Source of the DNA: Marinobacter algicola DG893
GTDB taxonomy: Bacteria > Pseudomonadota > Gammaproteobacteria > Pseudomonadales > Oleiphilaceae
NCBI RefSeq assembly: GCF_000170835.1
Contig: NZ_ABCP01000010.1
Span: forward strand, 37,820 to 101,819
Length of the DNA stretch: 64,000 nucleotides
Reading direction: 5' to 3'
The notes below the pieces were generated by a model, which did not search any database, was not told where the DNA came from, and saw nothing but the letters and a program-made list of their open reading frames with translations. The first letter of the stretch is position 1, and every line of letters starts with the position of its first letter. The position numbers were made by a program, and so were the translations under genes. Below, piece after piece: positions 27,677 through 38,101 of this stretch.

Positions 27677-28453
27677 ATGAAACAGCATCAGGAATCATTT
27701 TTCGTCGTTGCCCGCGAGCCGGGCGCAGAAAACCCGTCGCTACCGACTTGGGCAAATAGCGTGCCGAACCCAGCGAAACTGGACGAGAGCCGTGAGGCCT
27801 CGGCGGTGTCACGGCGGGAAATTCCGGAAGTGCCTGGAGCCTATCAGCTGCTCAATGTCTTTAGTCGCGAGGAGTGTTACCGCCTCATCGAACTGACCGA
27901 AAACCTGGGTTACCTGAAAGACGCGGCGGTCTCACTGCCTCGTGAAGTTCGCCACAACGACAACGTGACCTGGGTTGTGGATGAAGTGACCGATCGCCTG
28001 ATCTGGCAGCGGGTGCGCGATGCCGTGGCCGACAACCTGGACCTCTTCGGCAACAAGCAGCCTCTGGGCATCAACCGGCGCTTCCGTTTCTATCGCTACC
28101 GCGAGGGAGATTTCTTCAAGTTTCACATCGACGGTGCCTGGCCCGGCTCCAGAGTTGTTGAGGACCGACTGATTGCGGATGCCTTCCCGGACCGGTTCAG
28201 CCAGATGACGTTCCTGATTTTGCTCAGCGACGACTTCGAGGGTGGTGAAACCCGCTTTCTCGTCGATGCAGACGACCCTACCAAACCGGCAAGGCGAAGC
28301 GACAACGTACGCGAGATCGATGTACGAACGCCGGCCGGCGGCGTTCTGTGCTTTCCCCACGGCCATCACCCCCTGCACTGCTTGCACAGTTCAGCGGAGA
28401 TCACTTCGGGCACTAAATACATCATCCGTACCGACCTGCTGTTTGAACGCTAG
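27677..28453 (+). CDS. Prolyl-4-hydroxylase-like 2OG-Fe(II) oxygenase
   Basis: The product has 258 residues from ATG 27677 (GAGGTG before it; a GTG two codons earlier is possible). The iron site is H150 and D152 in FKFHIDG and H237 near the end, with K247 of SGTKYIIRTDLLF in the usual 2OG-binding position. The double-stranded beta-helix core RFRFYRYREGDFFKFHID is typical of P4Hc proteins. An N-terminal ~50-residue extension has no recognised domain. It is the last gene of the CmcJ-ALDH operon. The substrate is unknown; it could be a small molecule as well as protein. Confidence 0.88.
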   Translation: MKQHQESFFVVAREPGAENPSLPTWANSVPNPAKLDESREASAVSRREIPEVPGAYQLLNVFSREECYRLIELTENLGYLKDAAVSLPREVRHNDNVTWVVDEVTDRLIWQRVRDAVADNLDLFGNKQPLGINRRFRFYRYREGDFFKFHIDGAWPGSRVVEDRLIADAFPDRFSQMTFLILLSDDFEGGETRFLVDADDPTKPARRSDNVREIDVRTPAGGVLCFPHGHHPLHCLHSSAEITSGTKYIIRTDLLFER

Positions 28454-28613
28454 CCGCGGGCGTGGTGGTCACCAAAGAATGCGAGATGCCAGTCAAACAT
28501 CGGAATCACGCAGTGGCCAACATATGGATGTCTGCGAAGGTTTAGCGCAGGCTTCCAAATTGTACGTATCCAGAAGAGCAATCCGTTATGGCTTTGCATG
28601 ATCACCCATTGGA

Positions 28614-29228
28614 TCACCTCTGAAGCGATCGCCATGCGGATTCCGCGAATTCTTCCCGATAATCCCGAGGCGAGGTCTGTACCCGGCCAGCCAGCCAGGC
28701 TTTGCAGTAATTTTCCGACGGGCCGACGATCAGAGAGATTACGATCTCGAACGGCTGAACAATGCTGTTACTTTCGTTACCGAAGCCAAGCAACTTTGCT
28801 TTGAGTTCCCGGAAGCCTTTCGCATTCCGATCTTTCAGCTCCTCCTGAAATGGCCCTTTGGCGACTGCTGATCGCGCCTGATACAGGAACCTTGCCCATT
28901 CGGGATTGGCGACAACCCAGTCGAGATAACTACAGATAACTGAATACACAGCCTCGCGAAGGCTGTTGGTGTTGGCTAACTCCCGGTCCAGATGTTGTCG
29001 CTGATCATCCTGAGCTGCAAAAAAGAGTGCGCTTAAAATACCCTGCTTGTTGCCAAAGTGGTGATAAATCGCCCCTACACTCGTTTCGCAGCGGGCTTTG
29101 ATGGCTTCGATCGTGGTGGCCTCCACCCCAAGCTCAATAAAACAATAGAGCGCCTGTTCCAGGATGTCCCTTTTCAGCGCAGCCCTGCGGCCCGGAAACC
29201 GTTTTTCTAAAATATGGAATTGGTTCAT
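28614..29228 (-). CDS. TetR-family transcriptional regulator
   Basis: The product has 204 residues. The helix-turn-helix region is ATTIEAIKARCETSVGAIYH and HFGNKQGILSALFFAAQDDQ; the C-terminal domain FLYQARSAVAKGPFQEELKD is as in TetR_C-type proteins. ATG at 29228 was used rather than the preceding TTG. It is divergent from the alpha/beta hydrolase gene at 29383 across ~155 AT-rich bases and probably represses it. Confidence 0.9.
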   Translation of the reverse strand: MNQFHILEKRFPGRRAALKRDILEQALYCFIELGVEATTIEAIKARCETSVGAIYHHFGNKQGILSALFFAAQDDQRQHLDRELANTNSLREAVYSVICSYLDWVVANPEWARFLYQARSAVAKGPFQEELKDRNAKGFRELKAKLLGFGNESNSIVQPFEIVISLIVGPSENYCKAWLAGRVQTSPRDYREEFAESAWRSLQR

Positions 29229-29382
29229 CAAATCGATATTAGCCTGTTTGAACTAGCCGTGACCTTCATTCTACCGTTTGACAGCTTCGGCAAAACCAGA
29301 ATAATCTTCTTTTACCGAATATTGTTCTTTTATTTCACAACTGCCGAATTGTTTTGGCAACAGCGGCTTACTAATTGGGTAA

Positions 29383-30243
29383 ATGATGGAAAAAACCATA
29401 ATAACCTGTGACGACGGCTACCGGCTCACCGGGCATTTTTTCAGACCAGCAACAGACGTTCCTCGCGGTGCCGTTCTCATCGCCCCTGCCACCGGGTTTC
29501 GACATCAGGTCTATTTCATTTTTGCTACCTGGCTGAGCGAGCAAGGCTTCGCCGTGCTGACGTTTTCCAATAGAGGCATTGGGGATTCTCGCAACGGTAT
29601 TCCTCTAGCAGAGATCTCTAGCGACCTGGTCGACTGGGGTACGCTGGATCTGCCGGCAGCGCTAGAAAAACTCGTCGCTCTTGCACCAGGCCTGCCGGTA
29701 AGCCTTGTTGGCCATAGCGCCGGTGCGCAGTTGATCGGTTTAATGCCCAACTTCGCTCAAATAGACAGCTACGTTCTGATTGCAGCATCGTCAGGCCATT
29801 TCGATAACCTGAAACTAAAAACAAAGCTGGCCGCCAAACTACTGTTCCACGGTTGGCAACCGCTCTCCGTTGCAGTCAAAGGATACTGGCCGACCAAAAT
29901 CATCGGTTTCGGTGAGGATCTTCCCGCCGGTGTCGCCAGGCAATGGCGACAGTGGTGCCGTTCGCCTGGGTACGTAGAAAACAGTTTTGGAGAGGAAATA
30001 AGGCAGCATCACTATGCGGATATAAAAGCCCCCGTGCTGTCGCTAACCGCAACAGATGACCACATTGCCGTGCCTGCAAACGTGGAAGACTTTCTGCGCC
30101 TGCTGCCCAACGCCCAGATAAAAAAACATTTTTTGGAACCAGGCAGTTTTGGCCTGAAAAAAATCGGTCACAGCGACCTGCTGCGCAGCCGATGCAAAGC
30201 CTGCTGGCCGCATATTCTGGAAGGCTTGGAGTCCAACGGCTGA
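29383..30243 (+). CDS. Alpha/beta hydrolase
   Basis: The product has 286 residues with an alpha/beta hydrolase fold. The nucleophile elbow is G-H-S-A-G in VSLVGHSAGAQLIGL, the acid is probably Asp in LTATDDHIAVP, and the His is near the C-terminus in KKIGHSDLLR. The early part GAVLIAPATGFRHQVYF supplies the oxyanion region. It resembles the uncharacterised COG4757 group. No signal peptide, so cytoplasmic. It is single and divergent from TetR. The two start ATGs are adjacent (29383, 29386). Confidence 0.85.
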   Translation: MMEKTIITCDDGYRLTGHFFRPATDVPRGAVLIAPATGFRHQVYFIFATWLSEQGFAVLTFSNRGIGDSRNGIPLAEISSDLVDWGTLDLPAALEKLVALAPGLPVSLVGHSAGAQLIGLMPNFAQIDSYVLIAASSGHFDNLKLKTKLAAKLLFHGWQPLSVAVKGYWPTKIIGFGEDLPAGVARQWRQWCRSPGYVENSFGEEIRQHHYADIKAPVLSLTATDDHIAVPANVEDFLRLLPNAQIKKHFLEPGSFGLKKIGHSDLLRSRCKACWPHILEGLESNG

Positions 30244-30373
30244 ACCTGATACCTCCACTCTACCACGTCAGCTTTGAATTCCGGGGCATAGCTTTGTTTA
30301 GGAATGTCCGCATTAACGGGGTAGAACCCGTTGAAAGAAGCTCGGGCCAAACCCTGACGTTTAACTGATAATC

Positions 30374-31264
30374 TTATCGGTGTTCACGGCCCTGGGAGCC
30401 AAGTGACTCCACAAAAAAATCTAACAGCATCCTCACCTTCGGCGACAGGTGACGGTTATGGGGATACACCGCCCAGATACCGTCGTCATCCTCCTGATAG
30501 TGGGTCAGCAGCGGCACCAACGCACCCGAATCCAAGGCCCGCTTTACGTAGTAATCCGGCAACTGAACAATGCCTATGCCTTTAAGAGCCGCATCCAACA
30601 GCGCTCTGCCACTGTCACAACGGATATTGCCGCTTACCCGCACATTCCGCGGTTGGCCCGCTTCCTGGAAACGCCAATAATCCAGATTGCCCAGAAGGCA
30701 GTTGTGGTGGGCCAGCTCTGACAGGGAATGCGGTGTTCCGCGGGCCGAGAGATAAGCCGGGGAGGCGCAAACGTAAAGTGTCCGGGACGCTAGACGCCTC
30801 GCCATCAGGGTGGAGTCCTCAAGTTTACCAAGCCGCACCGCCAGGTCGTAACCCTCGGCCACCAGGTCCAGCGTCTGGTTGGTAAGGTTCACCTCTACTT
30901 CGAGCTCTGGGTAGCGCATCACAAAGTCGTTGAGCAGGGGAGCTATCGACTTCTCGCCGTAGGTCACCGGGGCCGTTAGTTTCAACCTCCCCCGTGGTAC
31001 TAACTGCATATTCGTGATTGAGCGTTCCGCCTCTTCGAGAGCTTCCAGCACCTGTCGGCAATGCTGGTAATAAATCTCCCCGGCCTCGGTCGCGGAGACC
31101 CTGCGAGTCGTTCTATAGAAAAGACGAGTGGAAAGCCGGGTTTCAAGCGCACTGATCTGGCGGCTGACCTGGGCAGTCGAAATGCCCAGCCTTTTGGCGG
31201 CCCGGGTGAAATTTCCTGTTTCCGCCACAGCGACGAATTCGTTTACGCCTTCCCAATGGTACAT
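30374..31264 (-). CDS. LysR-family regulator next to frmA
   Basis: The product has 296 residues. The HTH is GNFTRAAKRLGISTAQVSRQ and ISALETRLSTRLFYRTTRRV. The effector domain reads LKLTAPVTYGEKSIAPLLND and belongs to the CrgA/AaeR-like branch. It is divergent from frmA (154 bp). Formaldehyde genes are usually controlled by FrmR, so a LysR activator here is a less common arrangement; some Pseudomonas adhC genes also have a LysR neighbour. A good LysR-type binding site lies between the two genes. Confidence 0.93.
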   Translation of the reverse strand: MYHWEGVNEFVAVAETGNFTRAAKRLGISTAQVSRQISALETRLSTRLFYRTTRRVSATEAGEIYYQHCRQVLEALEEAERSITNMQLVPRGRLKLTAPVTYGEKSIAPLLNDFVMRYPELEVEVNLTNQTLDLVAEGYDLAVRLGKLEDSTLMARRLASRTLYVCASPAYLSARGTPHSLSELAHHNCLLGNLDYWRFQEAGQPRNVRVSGNIRCDSGRALLDAALKGIGIVQLPDYYVKRALDSGALVPLLTHYQEDDDGIWAVYPHNRHLSPKVRMLLDFFVESLGSQGREHR

Positions 31265-31318
31265 ACCCTGCCCTTTTCAGCTTTCATCAGCCCTATTATT
31301 CCACATTGGTAAAGGTGA

Positions 31319-31343
31319 ATTGATATATAACCACATTATCAAT
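31319..31343. promoter_or_regulatory. LysR-type operator ATTGATA-N11-TATCAAT
   Basis: Perfect 7-bp inverted arms around an 11-bp spacer, containing the T-N11-A core, between the divergent lysR and frmA genes. Confidence 0.65.
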
Positions 31344-31403
31344 CAATACGAAATAAATACAATGAGCTGGCGAGTCCGGCGGTTTCCCGCCTTCCAAATA
31401 TGA

Positions 31404-32546
<1,143 letters not shown>

Positions 32547-32553
32547 CCCTGCC

Positions 32554-32581
32554 GGCCGCCGGTCCAACCGGACCGGCGGCC
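32554..32581 (+). terminator. GC-rich hairpin between frmA and frmB
   Basis: A perfect 12-bp stem (GGCCGCCGGTCC against GGACCGGCGGCC) with loop AACC and no T-run. It is more likely an mRNA-stability or attenuation element than a full terminator. Confidence 0.45.
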
Positions 32582-32602
32582 CATTAACCGATGGAGCTTC
32601 CT

Positions 32603-33445
32603 GTGACAATTGAAAACCTGAGCAGCAACAAAAGTTTTGATGGTTGGCATAAACAGTACCGTCACCAGTCCGACAGTCTCGGCTGCGCCATGCGTTTCGC
32701 AATTTACCTGCCACCTCAGGTCTCGAACGGGCAAAGAGTACCGGTACTTTATTGGCTGTCCGGCCTAACGTGTACCGATGAGAACTTCATGAATAAAGCC
32801 GGAGCCCATCGCGTGGCTGCAGAGCTAGGCATTGCCATTGTGGCACCGGACACTAGCCCACGTGGCGAAGACATTCCTGACGATGACAGTTACGATCTTG
32901 GCCAGGGTGCAGGCTTCTATGTCAATGCCTCGGAAAGTCCTTGGAACCAGCATTACCACATGTACGATTATGTATTGAATGAGTTGCCAGCGTTGATTGA
33001 GTCTGTCTTTCCCGTCACTGACCAGCGCTCGATCGCCGGACATTCAATGGGTGGTCACGGAGCTTTGGTCCTGGCTCTGCGTAATTCCGACCGATACCAG
33101 TCGGTGTCAGCCTTCAGCCCTATCAGCAACCCGGTCAACTGCCCGTGGGGGAAGAAAGCCTTTACCGCCTATTTGGGTAAAGACACCTCTCGCTGGGCCG
33201 ATTACGATGCCAGTATGCTACTACGGGAGTCCCGTCGGTTCGTGCCAGCCCTAGTCGACCAGGGGGACGCAGACAATTTCCTCACGGAACAACTTCATCC
33301 TGAGGCCCTAATGACTGCGGCCGAGATCACCAATTACCCTCTTGAGTTGAATTTTCGCCAGGGTTACGACCATAGCTACTATTTCATCAGTAGCTTCATT
33401 GAGTCGCATCTCCGTTTTCACCAAAAACACCTGTTCAAAGAGTAA
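32603..33445 (+). CDS. frmB: S-formylglutathione hydrolase
   Basis: Hydrolyses S-formylglutathione to formate and glutathione. The 280-residue esterase-D-type product has the nucleophile in AGHSMGGHGALVLAL, the acid in VDQGDADNFL and the His in YDHSYYFISSFIESH. GTG at 32603 is preferred: GGAG lies six bases before it, and the resulting (M)TIENLSSNKSFDGWHKQY matches family N-termini. An ATG twelve bases earlier would give four extra residues. It works with the upstream frmA. Confidence 0.96.
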   Translation: MTIENLSSNKSFDGWHKQYRHQSDSLGCAMRFAIYLPPQVSNGQRVPVLYWLSGLTCTDENFMNKAGAHRVAAELGIAIVAPDTSPRGEDIPDDDSYDLGQGAGFYVNASESPWNQHYHMYDYVLNELPALIESVFPVTDQRSIAGHSMGGHGALVLALRNSDRYQSVSAFSPISNPVNCPWGKKAFTAYLGKDTSRWADYDASMLLRESRRFVPALVDQGDADNFLTEQLHPEALMTAAEITNYPLELNFRQGYDHSYYFISSFIESHLRFHQKHLFKE

Positions 33446-33559
33446 CGGCAATCAAGACAGCCGCCGTAATCGAAGCAGTGGACCTCATATACCACTACAA
33501 TGATTGATTATTTGGTTGAGGTGTTTTCAGCCGAAATTCAGGAATGACCAACGTGACCA

Positions 33560-33585
33560 AAAGGGATGGCTTTAGCCATCCCTTT
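33560..33585. terminator. Bidirectional terminator between convergent genes
   Basis: AAAGGGATGGCT and AGCCATCCCTTT with loop TT, between the ends of frmB (+) and the MDR gene at 33603 (-). Confidence 0.7.
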
Positions 33586-33602
33586 CGGGAATTTCAAAGG
33601 CT

Positions 33603-34646
33603 TCACTTCTCAAAACCTTCCAAAACAATTTTGCCAACCGCTTTGCCGGCCTCCAGCTCGGTGTGTGCAGCACGCAGGTTTTCGGCGTTAATCAGACCAA
33701 GGTTTTTTCCAGCCGTGGTTCGAATAACCCCCTGATCCACGAGACTCGCTACCGTCTCCAGAAGGTCGTGCTGCACCTGCATATCATCGGCGCCATGCAT
33801 AGAACGCGCAAACATAAATTCAATGTGCAGTGACAGGCTCTTGGGTTTGATTTTCATCACATCCAGCTCAGCAGGATCGTCAATCATGGCGATCTTGCCA
33901 AATGGCTGAAGCAGAGCCACATAATCATCAAAATACTGATCGGTGGCATTCAGGCTGGCGACATGTGTGATCGGGGCAATTTTGCCCTCTGACACCAATT
34001 GTTCAACCTGCCGCTGCAGTGATTCCCGGTGGTTTACAACGAAATCGGCCCCCAATGATTCGACCCATTCGCGGGACTCTGGGCGGGAGGCTGATGCCAC
34101 AACGGTGGCACCCGTCAATTTCTTCGCCAGCTGGATCAGAATGGAACCAACGCCGCCCGCAGCGCCAGTCACAAGGATCACCTGGTCAGTCGGATGCACA
34201 TTTCCCGGCTGCTGCTGTTCAAGCCCGAGGTGATCAAACAGCATTTCCCAAGCCGTGATGGTAGTCAGGGGCAGTGCTGCGGCTTCCGCATCACTCAGGC
34301 TGGCGGGTTTGCGGCCAACGATGCGTTCGTCAACGATCTGGTATTCCGCATTGCTGCCCTGTCGAGTTACATCGCCTGCGTAGTACACCTGATCGCCGGG
34401 CTTGAACAATGAGACACCCTCACCTGTCGCAACAACTTCTCCAACAGCGTCCCAGCCCAGAACTTTAAACTCGCCCGGCTCCGCCGCTGCACGCTGACGC
34501 ACCTTGAAATCTACCGGATTGACGCCAATCGCCCTGACCCGGACCAAAAGGTCCCTTCCGTTCGCCATTGGTTTCGGTAATTCAACATCCTGCAGGGGTT
34601 TCGGATCGTTAATGGGTAAGGATTCAGTGTATCCAACAGCTTTCAT
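33603..34646 (-). CDS. Zinc-free MDR / quinone-oxidoreductase-like protein
   Basis: The product has 347 residues of the medium-chain dehydrogenase/reductase superfamily (ZADH2/QOR-like), with IGVNPVDFKVRQ and the nucleotide motif LVTGAAGGVGSILIQLAKKL. The zinc-ligand Cys and His of true alcohol dehydrogenases are absent, so it is probably an NADPH-dependent quinone or enone reductase. ATG at 34646 was chosen (GGAG six bases before it) over a GTG twelve bases upstream. It is divergent from a LysR regulator at 34758. Confidence 0.88.
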   Translation of the reverse strand: MKAVGYTESLPINDPKPLQDVELPKPMANGRDLLVRVRAIGVNPVDFKVRQRAAAEPGEFKVLGWDAVGEVVATGEGVSLFKPGDQVYYAGDVTRQGSNAEYQIVDERIVGRKPASLSDAEAAALPLTTITAWEMLFDHLGLEQQQPGNVHPTDQVILVTGAAGGVGSILIQLAKKLTGATVVASASRPESREWVESLGADFVVNHRESLQRQVEQLVSEGKIAPITHVASLNATDQYFDDYVALLQPFGKIAMIDDPAELDVMKIKPKSLSLHIEFMFARSMHGADDMQVQHDLLETVASLVDQGVIRTTAGKNLGLINAENLRAAHTELEAGKAVGKIVLEGFEK

Positions 34647-34757
34647 GTTTTTCTCCACAGTAAGCGGGTCGTGTTTGATCGTGGTAAGCAGTGTGATCTC
34701 TCTTTACACTATGAAAAACAGGCCAATCCCATAAACATAATCAAATAATTTTTTAAA

Positions 34758-35702
34758 ATGACCTTCGACGATCTGACCGTTGTGCTTAAAGTGGCTGAAT
34801 TCCGGAACATTACCGCTGCAGCCACCAGCCTCGATATGCGAGCCGCGACCGCCAGTGCCGCCGTCAAGCGCGTGGAACAGGAATTGGGGGTTGAGCTGTT
34901 TATCCGTTCTACCCGCAAACTGCGACTCTCGGCAGCCGGCGAAAAGTATCTGCCTCAATGCCAACAGGCATTGGGATTACTGAACGAAGCCAGGCAGTCC
35001 ATTCATTCCAGCAGCGAAACAGTGGCAGGTGAAATTCGGCTATCAGTCTCCTCCGATCTGGGAAGGAACCGGGTAGTGCCCTGGATTGACCAGCTCATGG
35101 CCTCGCACTACGGGCTCAGTTTACGCGTCCAGATTACCGACAGTAATGTGGACTTTTTCCGGGATTCGGTCGATATGGCCCTCCGGTATGGGTCACCGGA
35201 CGATTCCAACTTGTATGGGTTCAAAATCTGCGACGTTCCCCGCCTTCTCTGCGCAACACCCGAGTACCTGAGCGAACACGGTACGCCAGAACACCCCCAC
35301 GACCTGGCAGTTCACAACGGACTTTTCTATCAGTTGCAGGATATTCCCTACGATTTGTGGACCTTTAAACGGGACAGTGAAGAGTTCCGAGTAAAAATGA
35401 AAGGCAACCGCGCATCGAACGACGGCGATCTGGTTAGACGCTGGTGCGTGGCCGGACACGGCATAGCCGTGAAATCCTGTCTCGACATGTCGGACGATCT
35501 GTTGGCCGGCCGAGTCATCAATGTCATGCCAGACTATACGCCACCAATTGCGGAGTTATGGTTGATTTGCCCAACACGACAATCCATTACGCCAGCAGTG
35601 CGATTGTTGAGGGATTCTCTGAAACAGTATTGCCATGACATCATGAAAGAAATGAACCAGAAAGGGGTCCTATCTCAACAACAAAAACAAAAACAAGGAT
35701 AA
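34758..35702 (+). CDS. LysR-family transcriptional regulator
   Basis: The product has 314 residues. The HTH is RNITAAATSLDMRAATASAA and VKRVEQELGVELFIRSTRKL; the effector domain has GEIRLSVSSDLGRNRVVPWI. It ends with an unusual Gln/Lys tail (SQQQKQKQG). It is divergent from the QOR-like gene at 34646 and probably controls it. Confidence 0.92.
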   Translation: MTFDDLTVVLKVAEFRNITAAATSLDMRAATASAAVKRVEQELGVELFIRSTRKLRLSAAGEKYLPQCQQALGLLNEARQSIHSSSETVAGEIRLSVSSDLGRNRVVPWIDQLMASHYGLSLRVQITDSNVDFFRDSVDMALRYGSPDDSNLYGFKICDVPRLLCATPEYLSEHGTPEHPHDLAVHNGLFYQLQDIPYDLWTFKRDSEEFRVKMKGNRASNDGDLVRRWCVAGHGIAVKSCLDMSDDLLAGRVINVMPDYTPPIAELWLICPTRQSITPAVRLLRDSLKQYCHDIMKEMNQKGVLSQQQKQKQG

Positions 35703-35724
35703 GACGTCTTTCAAAGCGTAGCTT

Positions 35725-35840
35725 AGCCATGGCGGCTTCAGGCCTATTCGCTCTACCAGAAAATCAATGAACACCCGGACCTTTGCGGTTAATACATTGG
35801 ATTTCGGATACACCAGCCAAAGCGCAGGTGACCGCTTTGA
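35725..35840 (-). pseudogene. C-terminal remnant of another LysR gene
   Basis: Minus-strand reading gives PALWLVYPKSNVLTAKVRVF and IDFLVERIGLKPP, the usual last ~35 residues of CrgA-like LysR proteins (compare IWAVYPHNRHLSPKVRMLLD in the gene at 30374). The rest of the gene is missing, and bases 35841-35989 hold nothing recognisable. Confidence 0.6.
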
Positions 35841-35989
35841 GCGACAAGCGGGCTTTTCTGCATGTACTATCTCGATATTATAGTTCGCCGAATAAGCGTT
35901 CCTGCTTTACGCCTAAGTATGAAGCTTACAGCACGCTAATTATTATCAGGCACTGACTGAGTTGAGAGACAAGCGGAAGCTACGAACTG

Positions 35990-37003
35990 TTAATCAAGTA
36001 CGGCCACTATTTTACCAATCTGCTGATTTGACTCCAGATAGTGATGCGCTGCTACTATCTCTTCAAATTTAAAGCTTCGATCAATGACAGGCTTGAGTGT
36101 TCCTTCGGATAAACCCGAGTGGATAAATTGCTTTGCTCTGCGAAAACGCCCGATGTCTTTTATAACTTCAGTAAACACATACCCCCTGACTGTCAGACTT
36201 TTACGAAGTGCTATTTTTAAGGGAAAAGGAGTTATTTCGGGACTTAATGCTCCGTGTACTATTATTGTTCCTTCAGGGCTCATTGCTTCAGCAATGTCAG
36301 CTATCTGCGGCCCACCGACAGCATCAAATGCGATGTTTAAATTGTTTGCTCCCAAGATGCTTTTCAAGCTATCCAGTAGCGGTTCTTCTTGGGTTGCAAT
36401 CACATGGGCCGCGCCAGCCTTGAGCACAGCAGCCTTTTTAGCTCCTGTTAGCGTTGTAGCGATAGGGATCCCCCCCAGAGAATTCACGATTTGAATCGCA
36501 GCCAATCCAACACTGCTCGATGCGGCGGTTATCAGCACTGCATCGCCTTTTTGCACGTTAGCAATTTCGACCAAAGCGCCATAAGCTGTCAGGTACTGCA
36601 TCCAGGCTGCTGCGCCTTCAGCAAAGGTTAGCCCTGCTGGTTTAAGTGCCACATATTCACTTGGAACGACAATCTCTTCTGCGTAGCAGCCATTCTGAGA
36701 AAGCCCCATCTGAGGGACAATGCAAACCTCGTCCCCAAGGCGTAAATGATTTACCTCTTCCCCGACTTCAATAACTATCCCGGATGCTTCATAGCCGATT
36801 CGCGAAGGGAGGTCAGCCTTTTCTATATACTGGCCTCGCCTGAACATGGCATCAGCACGATTGAGCCCAACAGCTTTGACCGCAATACGAACATCAGTGG
36901 CCTGCAAACCTGGACTCGCCAGCGAGTCAATAGTTAACACCTCGGGGCCACCTAATTCATGGAAACGAACAGTTCGAATTAGTTTTCCTGGGCTCATATG
37001 CAT
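35990..37003 (-). CDS. Quinone-oxidoreductase-like MDR protein (second in operon)
   Basis: The product has about 337 residues with VKAVGLNRADAMFRRGQYIE and nucleotide-binding AVLITAASSSVGLAAIQIVN. Family members reduce quinones or activated alkenes with NADPH. The start is uncertain: ATG at 37003 is used, ATG at 36997 is the next, and a TTG at 37027 would overlap the upstream gene. It has AT-rich codon use, unlike the core genes. It is last in a minus-strand operon SDR, QOR, QOR. Confidence 0.85.
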   Translation of the reverse strand: MHMSPGKLIRTVRFHELGGPEVLTIDSLASPGLQATDVRIAVKAVGLNRADAMFRRGQYIEKADLPSRIGYEASGIVIEVGEEVNHLRLGDEVCIVPQMGLSQNGCYAEEIVVPSEYVALKPAGLTFAEGAAAWMQYLTAYGALVEIANVQKGDAVLITAASSSVGLAAIQIVNSLGGIPIATTLTGAKKAAVLKAGAAHVIATQEEPLLDSLKSILGANNLNIAFDAVGGPQIADIAEAMSPEGTIIVHGALSPEITPFPLKIALRKSLTVRGYVFTEVIKDIGRFRRAKQFIHSGLSEGTLKPVIDRSFKFEEIVAAHHYLESNQQIGKIVAVLD

Positions 37004-37019
37004 ACTCAACAATGACTTT

Positions 37020-38027
37020 TTAAGCAATTACATCAATAACTACTTTACCCATGGACCCCAACTCTACGGCATTATGTGCATCCATTGCCGTGTCAAGGGA
37101 GAAGCGTAACGGATCGAGTAGTGGCTTAATTTGTCCAGCTTCAACGAGAGCCGTAATTTGCCGCAGAATGTCACCATGATGTTTGCGCCCCTCTCCGCTG
37201 AGCATTGGGTGTAACACAAAAATCCCTGACAATGTTGCAGAGCGTAATGACGACGGTGCGAGGTTATGTGAGCCGAATGCAGCACAGCTTAAAATATGTC
37301 CATAATGTGCAATGATACCTAATGAGGCATCGAGTACAGAGCCACCGACAGTGTCGTAAATGATATCGAATCCTTTGCCTTGGGTGTATGCGTCCACGTA
37401 CTCAGCAGGGCTTGCAGTGTGATAATCAATTGGCGTGGCACCAAGCGCCTTGAGCAGTTGTTGTTTTCCAGTCGATGCAGTGGCATAAACGTCGGCACCT
37501 AAGGCCTTAGCAATTTGCACAGCTACATGCCCAACTCCGCCAGCTCCACCCTGGATAAGGACTTTCTGGCCCGCTTTGACATTCGCCTTGTCAACCAAAC
37601 CTTCCCAAGCGGTAAGTGCAACCAGAGGTAAAGCCGCAGCTTCACGCATGGACAAATTTTTCGGTTTGGGAGCAAGTAACTCAGCATCTACGTTGGCATA
37701 TTCAGCCAATGAGCCTTGCAATCCTCGCACTCCGCCAGTCAGACCATAAACTGCATCGCCTACTGCAAAGTCGGTGACGCCGTCGCCGATAGCAACAATT
37801 TCTCCAGCCAAATCGGTGCCAAGTACTGCGGGTAATTCCGGCATGGCATAAGGAGCGATACCTCGGCGGATCTTGTAATCAATAGGATTGACGCCACTCG
37901 CAAATATTTTTACTTGCACCTGACCTGCTGATGGAGAAGGTAAGTTAATCAGGGCATCCCGGAATACTGTACCTTCTTCATAGCTATCTAATATCAAAGC
38001 ACGCATTTGTCCGTTTAACGCAGTCAT
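37020..38027 (-). CDS. Quinone-oxidoreductase-like MDR protein (first of pair)
   Basis: The product has 335 residues with FASGVNPIDYKIRRGIAPYA and the nucleotide-binding stretch VLIQGGAGGVGHVAVQIAKA. There are no zinc ligands. ATG 38027 is preceded by GAGG. It is similar in fold but clearly different in sequence from the downstream paralogue at 35990, so this is not a recent duplication. It has low-GC codon use. It follows the SDR gene by 74 bp. Confidence 0.88.
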   Translation of the reverse strand: MTALNGQMRALILDSYEEGTVFRDALINLPSPSAGQVQVKIFASGVNPIDYKIRRGIAPYAMPELPAVLGTDLAGEIVAIGDGVTDFAVGDAVYGLTGGVRGLQGSLAEYANVDAELLAPKPKNLSMREAAALPLVALTAWEGLVDKANVKAGQKVLIQGGAGGVGHVAVQIAKALGADVYATASTGKQQLLKALGATPIDYHTASPAEYVDAYTQGKGFDIIYDTVGGSVLDASLGIIAHYGHILSCAAFGSHNLAPSSLRSATLSGIFVLHPMLSGEGRKHHGDILRQITALVEAGQIKPLLDPLRFSLDTAMDAHNAVELGSMGKVVIDVIA

Positions 38028-38101
38028 CAACAACCTCACAATCTGAATATTCAGCGGGTGGTTAAATCACCCGCTGGTTAATAGGTCTTTTATTAAACGA
38101 A

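Noticed and set aside
30244..30373. Minus-strand peptide ADIPKQSYAPEFKADVV resembling a transposase start
   Set aside because: Too short and without flanking IS ends; it may be chance or a tiny remnant.
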